A stretch of DNA of 41,104 nucleotides from Akkermansia sp. Lineage in GTDB: Bacteria; Verrucomicrobiota; Verrucomicrobiia; Verrucomicrobiales; Akkermansiaceae. A model generated the notes under the pieces. That model was given only the letters and a program-made list of their open reading frames with translations, searched no databases and was not told the origin of the DNA. Shown here piece after piece: positions 23,654 through 32,835 of the stretch (the first letter of the stretch is position 1; each line of letters begins with the position of its first letter). The translations under genes and the position numbers were made by a program. The stretch lies in NCBI GenBank assembly GCA_017409465.1, contig JAFQSQ010000039.1, positions 1 to 41,104 of the forward strand. Direction: 5' to 3'.

Positions 23654-25552
23654 GTGAAAGTTATTGTTGTTACAGGCGGGATAGCATCCGGCAAATCCAC
23701 GGCAGTTCGTCTACTTCAGGAAATCGGCGGTAAAGGAGTGGAACTCTTTGATTGTGACGCAGCCGTAGAGGTACTGCAGAAAACCGGCAGATTATCCCGC
23801 GACCTGGTATCGGCATTCGGAGCAGATGCTCTGGATGCCCAGGGATGCGTCAACAAGGACTACCTGCGCCGCATTGTGCGCAGTGATGCAGAAGGCCGTA
23901 ACAAGCTCAACGAAATCGTGCATCCGAAATTGGCTCAGATGAGCCTTGATGCTCAAAGCGATGCACGCAAGCGTGGCGATGTGCATACCTTCCTGCTGGA
24001 TATCCCGCTGTACTATGAGAGCCCGGTCGAGTTCGGCGCCGACCACGTCTGCGTGGTGGCGGTAGCGGAAGAGACGCAGATTGCCCGCATGGCGGTACGC
24101 GACGGGTTCGACCGTGAGGTGGCGCAGGCGATGATTGCCGCGCAGATGCCTATGCAACAGAAAGTTGACAAAGCCGACACGGTGTTCTGGAACGAAGGTT
24201 CTCAGGAGCAGCTTCGTCAACAGATTCAGATGTTCTACGATACCCAGCTGGCAGCCGAGGCCAAGGCCACTCGTGCCCGCTCCGCCGTCGTTGACCTCAA
24301 TGAGCTGCGCAGCAAGCCGCTCAATGAGCTACAGACGCTTGCCACTACAACCGCCAGACGTGGGACAGAAGCGCTCCCTCGCCCTGAACTCGTCGCTGAA
24401 CTGGTGCGCTGCTACCTGCAGGAAGGCAGCAGCGTCCTGCTGACCGGAGTGCTGGAAATCGGCAAGGATAATCAACCCCTGCTCCGCGACCCCGCCCGCA
24501 GTTTCCGCCCCGGAGCTGATGATGTCCGCATCGCGCCGGAGCTCGTCAAGCAGTACCGGCTGCGCCCGGGTAATCTGGTCAAGGTCAAGCTGCGCCCGGC
24601 CAAAGGCAAACAGGAGCGACACATCAACGCCGGAGAGATTCTGGAGATTGAGGGTGTGCCTGCTGCAGAATACGTGCAACCCAAAGACTTCGACAGCCTT
24701 ACACCTCTCTTCCCCCGCGAGCGTCTCATTCTCGAAAATCCGGATATCAAGGCCCCGTCGATGCGGGTGCTGGATTTGATTACGCCGCTGGGCATGGGGC
24801 AGCGTGCGCTCGTGGTAGCCCCGCCGCGCGGAGGCAAGACGGTACTGCTCAAGACGATGGCCAAATCGCTCCGCGCCAACTATCCGCAGGCTGATTTACT
24901 GGTACTGCTGCTGGATGAGCGCCCGGAGGAAGTAACGGACTTCGAGGAAACGGTGGATGTACCGGTCTATGCCTCTACCTTCGATGAGCCCTCCACCCGC
25001 CATGCTCAGCTGAGCGATCTGGTGCTGGAGCGCGCTCGCCGACTCGTGGAACAGGGGCACGATGTCATCATCATGCTGGATTCGCTCACCCGACTGGCTC
25101 GCGGCTATAATGCCAACCAGAGCGGAGGCCGTACGATGTCCGGCGGCCTCGGTTCCCAGGCATTGGAAAAACCGCGCAAGTTCTTCGGTGCCGCCCGCAA
25201 TGTTGAGGAAGGCGGCAGCCTGACCATCATCGCCACCTGCCTGATAGAAACCGAATCGCGCATGGATGAAATCATCTTCGAGGAGTTCAAGGGCACCGGC
25301 AACATGGAAATACGCCTTGACCGCGAGCTTTCCGAGCGTCGCATCTACCCGGCCATTTCCATTCCGCAGAGCGGCACTCGCAATGATGATCGCCTGTACC
25401 ATCCGCAGGAGATGATTCGAGTGCTGCAGATACGCCGTCAGCTGGCTACGCTGCCCGGCTGGGAGGGATTGCAAACGCTGCTGCGCAACATCGTGAAAAC
25501 GCAGAACAATGCGGAACTGCTGCTCAAGGGGCTGACCATGTCGAGCCGTTGA
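23654..25552 (+). CDS. coaE-rho: Dephospho-CoA kinase fused to transcription termination factor Rho
   Basis: 632 residues in one uninterrupted frame. Residues 1-205 are CoaE, which phosphorylates dephospho-CoA in the last step of CoA synthesis: P-loop GGIASGKST (8-16), 'LFDCDAAVE', 'IVHPKL' and 'LLDIPLYYE'. Residues about 210-632 are Rho: N-terminal helical segment 'LNELRSKPLNELQTLA', RNA-binding domain (GVLEIGKDNQPLLRD), 'YVQPKDFDSLTPLFPRERL', Walker A PPRGGKT (Lys395), 'LLDERPEEVTDFEE', 'MLDSLTRLARGYN', and 'GGRTMSGGL' plus 'QSGTRNDD'. The usual RNP1 GFGFLR is replaced by NQPLLR. The start is GTG. It is convergent with comEC, overlapping it by 29 bases. Confidence 0.93.
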   Translation: MKVIVVTGGIASGKSTAVRLLQEIGGKGVELFDCDAAVEVLQKTGRLSRDLVSAFGADALDAQGCVNKDYLRRIVRSDAEGRNKLNEIVHPKLAQMSLDAQSDARKRGDVHTFLLDIPLYYESPVEFGADHVCVVAVAEETQIARMAVRDGFDREVAQAMIAAQMPMQQKVDKADTVFWNEGSQEQLRQQIQMFYDTQLAAEAKATRARSAVVDLNELRSKPLNELQTLATTTARRGTEALPRPELVAELVRCYLQEGSSVLLTGVLEIGKDNQPLLRDPARSFRPGADDVRIAPELVKQYRLRPGNLVKVKLRPAKGKQERHINAGEILEIEGVPAAEYVQPKDFDSLTPLFPRERLILENPDIKAPSMRVLDLITPLGMGQRALVVAPPRGGKTVLLKTMAKSLRANYPQADLLVLLLDERPEEVTDFEETVDVPVYASTFDEPSTRHAQLSDLVLERARRLVEQGHDVIIMLDSLTRLARGYNANQSGGRTMSGGLGSQALEKPRKFFGAARNVEEGGSLTIIATCLIETESRMDEIIFEEFKGTGNMEIRLDRELSERRIYPAISIPQSGTRNDDRLYHPQEMIRVLQIRRQLATLPGWEGLQTLLRNIVKTQNNAELLLKGLTMSSR

Positions 25553-27632
25553 GCAGGATTCGCCCGGCTTTCACCTGTACATCATCATCATCGCGCATGC
25601 GGATAAGCCGGGAATCAGAATCCGGTTCGATGGCCGCAGCATCAGCCCCGGGCAGAGCAATGATAAGCCCCGAACCAGCCTCGACCAGGTCGCTCACCGA
25701 AATCGGGTAGACAGGGTGTTTGCCCACAATGGCAATATCTGCCTTTCGGGCAGAGAGTGGCATCCTCAACCATGCATCGGCCGGGGCATTTCCCAGGTAG
25801 AGAACGCACCTTCCATCCGGCTGCTGCCAGCGAATAATCGGGGTACGACTATCTGCCAGGCGTCGGGGATAATCAGCCGGAGGAGGATAGAAACTGAAGA
25901 TTCCGGCTGTTGTTCTGAAAGATATCCCGCAGTCAGGAATCTCTGAGGCATCAAGCAGCCGTGCATCAGGATACGCGTCTCGCAGCTTTTTGCCCCCCGC
26001 CGCAAAACTCTCTCCGGGACGCGTACGCAGGATAACCGCCGGTTCTATACCGGCATGAAAAAAGGCAGGCTGCGTACGGAAATGAACATTTGCTTCATTC
26101 CCCGGATTGATGGCAAGCCCGGGACTACCCAGCACCGTAAAAAACTGGCCGAATCCGGTGCCGCTAATCAGCAGGTCTCCGGCACCGGCAGGTGCGTCGG
26201 CCGGCAACAAGGCTCCGGGTAAAGCACCGAATGCTGCCACCACCCCCAGCAGTATCTCGGCTGCCTTGACGGCGAGCCAATCCGTCAGGCCACATACCCA
26301 CGGCAACCAGCCAAGAGCCAGATGCAGTATCCCGCAGCACATAACCACAGGCAGCACCGGCGTGATGACGATGTTTGTCAGCACGCTCCAAGTGTTGAAT
26401 GTGTGAAAACAAGCCACTGTAATGGGTGTGGCGATAAGCCATGCACTCAACGAGACGATAACGACGCCGCGAAGCCACATATCCGCACTACCGGCAAGCC
26501 TCTCTCCACGGGTATAAATGCGCGGCGGGATATAGGAATCGGGGCCGAACCATGCCGACTCTTTCAGGCAATAATGCAATCCGACGCACAACGCAGCATA
26601 GACCGCAAAGGAAAGAAGAAAGCCGGCATTGAAGAGCTGCGAGGGCTCCGGAAGCAGCACCAGCAGTGCGGCGAAGCTCCAGGTGTTCACCGGCTGACAG
26701 CGGCGCTTCAGTATCAGGGCGCCGAGCAGTACTAGCAGCAGGATATACGCACGAAGAGCCGGTACAGAAGCCCCTGTCACCAGTACATACAGCCCCACGC
26801 CCACGATTACCAGAGGGCGCGACAGGTGTGGGCTCAGCCGGAAGCATCGCAGCAGAAGCATCATGATAGCGGAGAATAAGCCAACGTGCAATCCGCTGAC
26901 CGCAAAAGCATGCAGACAGCCTCCCCTTCTGAAATCATCCAGGGTATCTTCCTCTGCTCGCTCTCTTGCTCCGAGCACCAGCGCACAGAGCACTTGTCTG
27001 GGGCGCTCGGCTTCCGTACCCGGCGGCATCAGTCGGGCCGCCAGGCTATCTCGCACAGTCAGCCCCCACGCACGAAGTCGATGTAACGAAAATGTCGGTC
27101 TGCGGGATTCAACCCTGATGAGATAAAATTCCGCTGCAATCCCCTGGCCCTTCATCCACCGGGCGACATCAAAGCTACCCGGCAGGACGGGGGGTCGGGG
27201 TGGGGCTGCCTCTGCCACCAGCTGCACCTGCTCACCTACGCTCAGGTCATTCTCACCGCGTACAAGTACCCGCGCCTGGCACAGTCCTTTTCCCAGTACA
27301 ACTCCCTGACTCAGTTTTCTCTCAACGGTACCCTCCAGGGTGACAGCGCTTCCCGGAACAGCCAGTCGACATATCTGCTGAGCACTCTCATCCAGCAGCT
27401 TACCGTGCAGCCAGGCTACCATGGCGCAAAGCAGTACCGCCAGAGAAATGCGCCACAGACGACACAGCAAGGGAACAACGAAGCTTCCTGCCGCCGCCAC
27501 CCACGAAATCCAACCACCCCATATCACCCCCACCACTGCAACGAGCGGAAGTAAGAGCGGTGAAGCCAGCAACCCACGGCGCACTCCGGTAAGCACGCGC
27601 TGCAACAGTCCGGGCTCTGGGGGCGCTTCCAT
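25524..27632 (-). CDS. comEC: ComEC/Rec2 family DNA-uptake channel
   Basis: 702 residues. ComEC carries single-stranded DNA across the inner membrane in natural transformation. Two N-terminal membrane spans are followed by a soluble OB-like domain (about 90-170, ending 'PGSFDVARWMKGQGIAAEFY'), then the Competence domain with the signature 'FRRGGCLHAFAVSGLHVGLF' and about eight further spans (to about 480). The C-terminal region (about 485-702) has the size and strand order of the beta-lactamase-like domain, but no HxHxDH metal motif can be found. The start is seven bases after the cysteine desulfurase stop, so the genes are co-transcribed. Confidence 0.85.
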   Translation of the reverse strand: MEAPPEPGLLQRVLTGVRRGLLASPLLLPLVAVVGVIWGGWISWVAAAGSFVVPLLCRLWRISLAVLLCAMVAWLHGKLLDESAQQICRLAVPGSAVTLEGTVERKLSQGVVLGKGLCQARVLVRGENDLSVGEQVQLVAEAAPPRPPVLPGSFDVARWMKGQGIAAEFYLIRVESRRPTFSLHRLRAWGLTVRDSLAARLMPPGTEAERPRQVLCALVLGARERAEEDTLDDFRRGGCLHAFAVSGLHVGLFSAIMMLLLRCFRLSPHLSRPLVIVGVGLYVLVTGASVPALRAYILLLVLLGALILKRRCQPVNTWSFAALLVLLPEPSQLFNAGFLLSFAVYAALCVGLHYCLKESAWFGPDSYIPPRIYTRGERLAGSADMWLRGVVIVSLSAWLIATPITVACFHTFNTWSVLTNIVITPVLPVVMCCGILHLALGWLPWVCGLTDWLAVKAAEILLGVVAAFGALPGALLPADAPAGAGDLLISGTGFGQFFTVLGSPGLAINPGNEANVHFRTQPAFFHAGIEPAVILRTRPGESFAAGGKKLRDAYPDARLLDASEIPDCGISFRTTAGIFSFYPPPADYPRRLADSRTPIIRWQQPDGRCVLYLGNAPADAWLRMPLSARKADIAIVGKHPVYPISVSDLVEAGSGLIIALPGADAAAIEPDSDSRLIRMRDDDDVQVKAGRILLNGSTWSAP

Positions 27633-27639
27633 GGCAGCC

Positions 27640-28758
27640 TCAGCGATACACCATCACAGGGCCGGTAACGGACGATTGAACCGAACGCACCTTATGAACG
27701 GCTTTCAGGAAGATTTCTGCCGCAGCATCCACTTCCTCAACCGTCGTATAGCGATTCATCGACAGGCGCAGAGACTCACGGATCTGAGCATCCGGCAGGC
27801 CCATGGCTTGTAGTACATGACTGGGATGCGGCTCAGCGCTTGTGCAGGCTGAACCGGAGGAACATATCAGGCCCATGGGCTCCAGCAGCAGAGTCAGAGA
27901 CTCTGCCGTCACCCCGGGCACTCGCATATTAAGCACATGCGGCAGGCGCGAGGCTGCTGCGCCATTCTCCACGACTTCCACTCCGGCGTTTCGCAAAATC
28001 GACACAAATCGAGCTCTCAGGGACGACAACCCGGCGTACGTCTCTGCAGCGGCATATGCCATCTGCGCAGCCTTGCCGAACCCGATGATACCCGGTACAT
28101 TTTCCGTACCGGCGCGGCGATAATCCTCCTGCCCGCCCCCGGTGAGATACGGATGCCATTCCACCCCACCGCGAATATAGAGCGCCCCTACCCCCTTGGG
28201 TCCATGCAGTTTGTGAGCCGAAAGAGAGGCAAAATCTATATCGGACTCATGGACACGGATGGGAATCTTACCGGCAGCCTGTACCAGGTCAACATGTACT
28301 CGGGCTCCGGCATCACGCGCAGCGCGAGACAGCGAACGAACAGGCTGAATCACCCCGGTCTCGTGATTAGCCCAGGCAAAACTGACCCCATCATGTCCGG
28401 GCAACAGCTCGCGCCACTGAGCGAGGTCTATCTGCCCATTCGACATCACCGGAGCCACATCGCCCTTAGCTGTTCTCAGCGTAGCAGGATGCTCCGTAGC
28501 CGGCAGCAGGACAGAATCAAACTGAGCGAGAGCAGCATTTGATGCTTCTGTGCCGCCCGAAGTAAAAACAATCTCTTCAGGGTAGGCTCCGATGAGAGAT
28601 GCGACGCGGGCACGTGCCTCTGCGATAGCACTACGCACTGCCTTAGCGTGCCCATACGCAGCTGATGGGTTAAAAAACCGCTCCGTCAGATACGGCATCA
28701 TAGCCTGCACCACCTCCGGCGCAGGCCGGGTTGTTGCATTATTATCCCAATAAATCAT
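27640..28758 (-). CDS. Cysteine desulfurase (NifS/IscS family)
   Basis: 372 residues. This PLP enzyme removes sulfur from cysteine as a persulfide for Fe-S clusters, tRNA thiolation or cofactors. Visible: N-terminal YWDNNATTRP, FTSGGTEASNAAL (cofactor phosphate loop), 'ATEHPA' (His90, over the PLP ring), the Schiff-base lysine in SLSAHKLHGPKG (Lys183), and the catalytic loop 'CSSGSACTS' (Cys305). No iscU or sufU is adjacent; instead it lies between coaD and comEC. The start overlaps the coaD stop by four bases, so translation is likely coupled. Confidence 0.92.
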   Translation of the reverse strand: MIYWDNNATTRPAPEVVQAMMPYLTERFFNPSAAYGHAKAVRSAIAEARARVASLIGAYPEEIVFTSGGTEASNAALAQFDSVLLPATEHPATLRTAKGDVAPVMSNGQIDLAQWRELLPGHDGVSFAWANHETGVIQPVRSLSRAARDAGARVHVDLVQAAGKIPIRVHESDIDFASLSAHKLHGPKGVGALYIRGGVEWHPYLTGGGQEDYRRAGTENVPGIIGFGKAAQMAYAAAETYAGLSSLRARFVSILRNAGVEVVENGAAASRLPHVLNMRVPGVTAESLTLLLEPMGLICSSGSACTSAEPHPSHVLQAMGLPDAQIRESLRLSMNRYTTVEEVDAAAEIFLKAVHKVRSVQSSVTGPVMVYR

Positions 28759-29252
28759 GATTTGTACTGTTGCTCAATAGCTGTAAATACACAGGGAGGC
28801 ACACAACTCCGGACCCATCGCTGCCACCCCGGCACTCCAATAAAGCCACGCACCATGGAAGACGATATCTCCTCCAACTCACTCGGAGGCATCAGAAAGA
28901 CAGAGCGTATCTCCGATTCCATCCGAGCGTTCATTCGAGCCATGGATTTCTCGTATTCGTAATCCACGGTGTTCCGTATACCTCGCAGCAGGAATCCGGC
29001 TCCAACCTTATGAGCGAAATCAACCAGAAAGCCCTGTTCGACTGTCGCGAGCCGCACATTATCCGGCAGCTCAGCCAGCAGGGCTTCCATCAGCTGCTGA
29101 CGCCGCTCCATCGACAGGAAACCTCGTTTCTCAGGATTCACCGCCAACACCACCACCAGCTCGTCAAACATCTCAGCGCCACGGCGAATCATCCACTGAT
29201 GCCCGTACGTGGGAGGATCAAAACTACCGGCATAGATACCAATACGCTGCAT
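28755..29252 (-). CDS. coaD: Phosphopantetheine adenylyltransferase
   Basis: 165 residues, the usual CoaD length. It joins 4'-phosphopantetheine and ATP to form dephospho-CoA, the substrate of the CoaE domain encoded 3 kb away. Visible motifs: GIYAGSFDPPTYGH (nucleotide-binding T/HxGH loop), 'EKRGFLSMERRQQLM', 'FLLRGIRNTVDYEYE', and the C-terminal 'ELEEISSSMVRGF'. It is the first gene of a coaD-desulfurase-comEC operon and has its own strong promoter eight bases upstream of the ATG. Confidence 0.95.
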   Translation of the reverse strand: MQRIGIYAGSFDPPTYGHQWMIRRGAEMFDELVVVLAVNPEKRGFLSMERRQQLMEALLAELPDNVRLATVEQGFLVDFAHKVGAGFLLRGIRNTVDYEYEKSMARMNARMESEIRSVFLMPPSELEEISSSMVRGFIGVPGWQRWVRSCVPPCVFTAIEQQYKS

Positions 29253-29260
29253 ACAGCCTT

Positions 29261-29289
29261 AAATTACTACAGCTATGCGCTACTGTCAA
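29261..29289 (-). promoter_or_regulatory. Promoter of the coaD operon, likely leaderless
   Basis: On the minus strand: perfect TTGACA (29289-29284), 17-base spacer, TAATTT (29266-29261), then eight bases to the ATG at 29252. The expected start of transcription is at or one or two bases before the ATG. Confidence 0.75.
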
Positions 29290-29349
29290 ACACTTTCCTC
29301 CTCCCTCCCGCCATTGGTAAAGAGGAATACCTTCTTATCGTCAAACGCA

Positions 29350-29379
29350 GCAGGGAGAACGGTTACCCGTTCTCCCTGC
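29350..29379 (-). terminator. Hairpin downstream of gap, candidate terminator
   Basis: A 13-bp perfect stem (GCAGGGAGAACGG / CCGTTCTCCCTGC) with a four-base loop lies 35 bases after the gap stop. The T run that follows on the minus strand is poor (TGCGTTTG). It may end the gap transcript or stabilise its 3' end. Confidence 0.6.
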
Positions 29380-29413
29380 AAAATATTGAGGCGACTAAAG
29401 CGCCTGCCGAATC

Positions 29414-30421
<1,008 letters not shown>

Positions 30422-30486
30422 AATAGTAGGATAAATGGATTATAAGTTGAATCCCGCCAAGCCACCCGGCCCGGCAAGGCAACGCC

Positions 30487-30515
30487 AGTTTAACGCTACT
30501 CTGCGAAATAGTCAA
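30487..30515 (-). promoter_or_regulatory. gap promoter
   Basis: On the minus strand: TTGACT (30515-30510), 17-base spacer, TAAACT (30492-30487). The transcript would start near 30480, giving a leader of about 59 bases to the ATG at 30421. AT-rich DNA lies just upstream of the -35, as in strong promoters. Confidence 0.7.
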
Positions 30516-30630
30516 CAAAAATTTGTTTTCTATGCCCGATTCTACGCGAAAAACACGTGTTTCACCGGCAACACATCGGCCAACAGGGTCACGACAAACA
30601 GAAACTCTTTCATTCCCTCATCTTTTAGGC

Positions 30631-30659
30631 TTGACTCTACGGCGTCGACATGTCACCAT
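30631..30659 (+). promoter_or_regulatory. Candidate promoter of the thioredoxin-like gene
   Basis: TTGACT (30631-30636) is a good -35. At a 17-base spacer the -10 would be CACCAT (30654-30659), which is weak. The expected start of transcription is at the ATG at 30667, again leaderless. Support rests mainly on the -35 and the shared geometry. Confidence 0.35.
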
Positions 30660-30666
30660 GCTGCCC

Positions 30667-31215
30667 ATGAAGTACTTATCCATCTCGCTTCTCGCCGCCG
30701 TTATATTGTCCTCTGTATTCTTCAGCCCGATAGCACAGGCTGACGAAGAAAAGACGGAGATGACCGCAGAAGAAAAGAAAGCAGCCAAGGAGGAAGCCAA
30801 GGCCAAGAAAGCTGTCAAGAAGCAACTTGCCCTGCGCAAACGGATTGCATTCAAGAAGAAGTACAAATCTCTCAAGGCTGCATTGTCTGCCGCCAAGAAG
30901 GCTAACGTGGTCTGCTATGCCATCTACAGCGATCCGGCTACCTGTCCGGTCTGCATCAAGTTTGAGGAAAACATCCTCCAGTCTGATGAATTGAAGAAGC
31001 TCAAGGGAGTAGCGGTGTGCTACATCTCACGTTCTCCGTTATCGGATCTGGGGCTTACCATGAAGCCCAGCGGCTGCATTCTGAGCCCGGATGGAAAGAA
31101 AATACGGGATCTGCATTACTATCCCAGCATGTCCGCACAGCAGTATGCCGATGCACTCAGCGAGGCATGTCCTAAGCTGGAGCTGCCGGAAGAAACAGCT
31201 GACAACAGCAACTAA
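30667..31215 (+). CDS. Secreted thioredoxin-like protein with Lys/Ala-rich helix
   Basis: 182 residues. The signal peptide MKYLSISLLAAVILSSVFFSPIAQA precedes a highly charged Lys/Ala/Glu helix (about 27-78). A thioredoxin-like fold follows: 'VVCYAIYSDPATCPVCIKFEENIL' with CPVC (Cys93, Cys96), then 'VAVCYISR', 'KPSGCILSPDGKKI' and a final helix. It probably acts in the periplasm as a disulfide or redox protein; the sequence around CPVC differs from classical WCGPC. The charged helix could bind nucleic acid or the cell wall. ATG 30667 is chosen because it opens the signal peptide. A terminator follows. Confidence 0.75.
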   Translation: MKYLSISLLAAVILSSVFFSPIAQADEEKTEMTAEEKKAAKEEAKAKKAVKKQLALRKRIAFKKKYKSLKAALSAAKKANVVCYAIYSDPATCPVCIKFEENILQSDELKKLKGVAVCYISRSPLSDLGLTMKPSGCILSPDGKKIRDLHYYPSMSAQQYADALSEACPKLELPEETADNSN

Positions 31216-31242
31216 TAAACTGAGCGAACAGCGCATTTTATC

Positions 31243-31279
31243 CACCCTGCATTCCCTCTGCGATGCAGGGTGTTTATTT
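31243..31279 (+). terminator. Rho-independent terminator
   Basis: A 10-bp perfect stem (CACCCTGCAT, 31243-31252; ATGCAGGGTG, 31263-31272) is followed by TTTATTT. It ends the thioredoxin-like transcript and overlaps the last codon of the convergent GH18 gene. Confidence 0.8.
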
Positions 31280-32782
31280 GGCTGATTTCGCCCCCTGTTT
31301 TTTCTTTTTCTTCGAAGAAGGCTGACGGATGACCTTGAACATCGCTCTGGCGAGGGACATGTTGTGCGAAAGCGGCAGGTCTGTATCATAGGCCCAAATC
31401 ATCACACCGCCAAACTTCTGCTTTTTGAGCCACTTGCATTTCTCAGTGATAAGATTGATACCGTTAAAGGAATGCATAGGTCCCAGAGACCCATCCGCAT
31501 TCTTGATACGGAAAGTGTTTTCTCCCGGCTTGATATTCGGATACCAGCCGACAATCTGAGAGTATCCATACTGATTGGTCAGGGTACCCTGCTGGTTACT
31601 GTAAAACGGCAAACCCACCACAATCCGTGGTTTGGCCATATGAAATTCATTCAAGCATTTATTGGCATCACCCTGGAAGCGCCACATCGACGAATGCTGC
31701 TCTCCCAAGTCATCATACGACATCGTCATGAGGAAATCCAGCTGGTCTGTCGTCCAATAGTTCGGCACCTTATACGTCACCGATGCCGCGATGCTGACGG
31801 ACAAGCCGGAACCGGCCAATTCTTCTCTCAAATCCGCGATAAAAAAACCCAGCTGCTGCCACTCTTGCCAGGAATCAGGGTACTCCCAGTCAATATCGAT
31901 GCCCCCATAACCACGACTGATAGCCCACTGAGCCATCCGGCGTGCCAGCGTTCGGCGCACCCCGGGGTCGCTGACAGCCTTTGTCATCGGGCCATCCATA
32001 TGACCGAATCCGGCCAGGAGTCTGGCACGAGAATTGGCGACGCGGCGCAGGCGTTTCAGCTCAGCCAGAGCATCGTCTGTCACCTCCTGTGCGCTCGCCC
32101 CCTCACCGACCCACTGGTAGGTGATATCGCCCTCCGCCGTCACACTGTAAGCAAAATGTACAATATCCGTGAAGAGATTGAAATGAGCCGGTGTCAGGTG
32201 TACGGCTTCCTTGGCATTCCCCCACCCCTTTACCCAGCGGGGGCGGTAATAGGGGACAACTCGATAGGGAAACGGATACACCCGCCCGATAACACGAGAC
32301 TTCAGCCCCTCAGCGATGATAAGTTTCGGTTTTACCACAGAGCCATCCTGCAGTACCACCTCCGTACAGAGAGCGTCCACGCGAGCATTCCGCTTGACGC
32401 CGGGAGCCAAATCATAGCTCAACCAGAGATACTGGGGAGTATGGCCTAATTCAATCTTTGTTTTAAACGAGAAAACCTCCTCCTCCGGTTTGGTCTTGGC
32501 TTTTTCGACCGCCAGTTTATTGGTGTTGTAGGTAAAGCCATTCCAGTCACCACTGCTGAGCAGACGTGCGACAGCTATATCTCCCGTGCAGGAAGACCGC
32601 CCGAAATTGAATCGCACCGTCCTGATAGTCTCCCCCGGCTCCCCCGTCACTTTCAGCTGAACCACGGGTTGATTACGTAAGCCGGGATAAAATACACCAT
32701 GCGTATGGCGCATCTCTACGGTCGCAGCATCGGCCACGGCACATGCGCAGCACAGCAGCATCGCTCTGATTGATTTTTTCAT
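31274..32782 (-). CDS. Secreted GH18 glycoside hydrolase with sialidase-type N-terminal domain
   Basis: 502 residues. The signal peptide is MKKSIRAMLLCCACAVADA. Residues about 20-150 look like the beta-sandwich found at the N-terminus of bacterial sialidases (BNR_assoc_N type: 'NQPVVQLKVTGEPGETIRTVRFNFG', 'YLWLSYDLAPGVKRNARVDALCTEVVL'). The rest is a GH18 barrel: 'VHFAYSVTAEGDITYQW', the catalytic YGGIDIDWEYPDSW (Asp296, Asp298, acid/base Glu300), 'MTMSYDDLG' and 'GVMIWAYDTD'. GH18 enzymes cut beta-1,4 GlcNAc linkages in chitin or N-glycans. The natural target (chitin, host glycans) cannot be told. The C-terminus is Lys-rich (KKKKKQGAKSAK). Confidence 0.85.
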   Translation of the reverse strand: MKKSIRAMLLCCACAVADAATVEMRHTHGVFYPGLRNQPVVQLKVTGEPGETIRTVRFNFGRSSCTGDIAVARLLSSGDWNGFTYNTNKLAVEKAKTKPEEEVFSFKTKIELGHTPQYLWLSYDLAPGVKRNARVDALCTEVVLQDGSVVKPKLIIAEGLKSRVIGRVYPFPYRVVPYYRPRWVKGWGNAKEAVHLTPAHFNLFTDIVHFAYSVTAEGDITYQWVGEGASAQEVTDDALAELKRLRRVANSRARLLAGFGHMDGPMTKAVSDPGVRRTLARRMAQWAISRGYGGIDIDWEYPDSWQEWQQLGFFIADLREELAGSGLSVSIAASVTYKVPNYWTTDQLDFLMTMSYDDLGEQHSSMWRFQGDANKCLNEFHMAKPRIVVGLPFYSNQQGTLTNQYGYSQIVGWYPNIKPGENTFRIKNADGSLGPMHSFNGINLITEKCKWLKKQKFGGVMIWAYDTDLPLSHNMSLARAMFKVIRQPSSKKKKKQGAKSAK

Positions 32783-32792
32783 CTTTTCATTC

Positions 32793-32822
32793 ATTCTATC
32801 CCATTCCATCCCCTCATTTCAA
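32793..32822 (-). promoter_or_regulatory. Promoter of the GH18 gene, near-leaderless
   Basis: On the minus strand: TTGAAA (32822-32817), 18-base spacer, TAGAAT (32798-32793), then ten bases to the chosen ATG at 32782. The predicted leader is about three bases. This supports ATG 32782 over the upstream ATG at 32794, which overlaps the -10. Confidence 0.6.
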
Positions 32823-32835
32823 GGGCAAAATCGAT

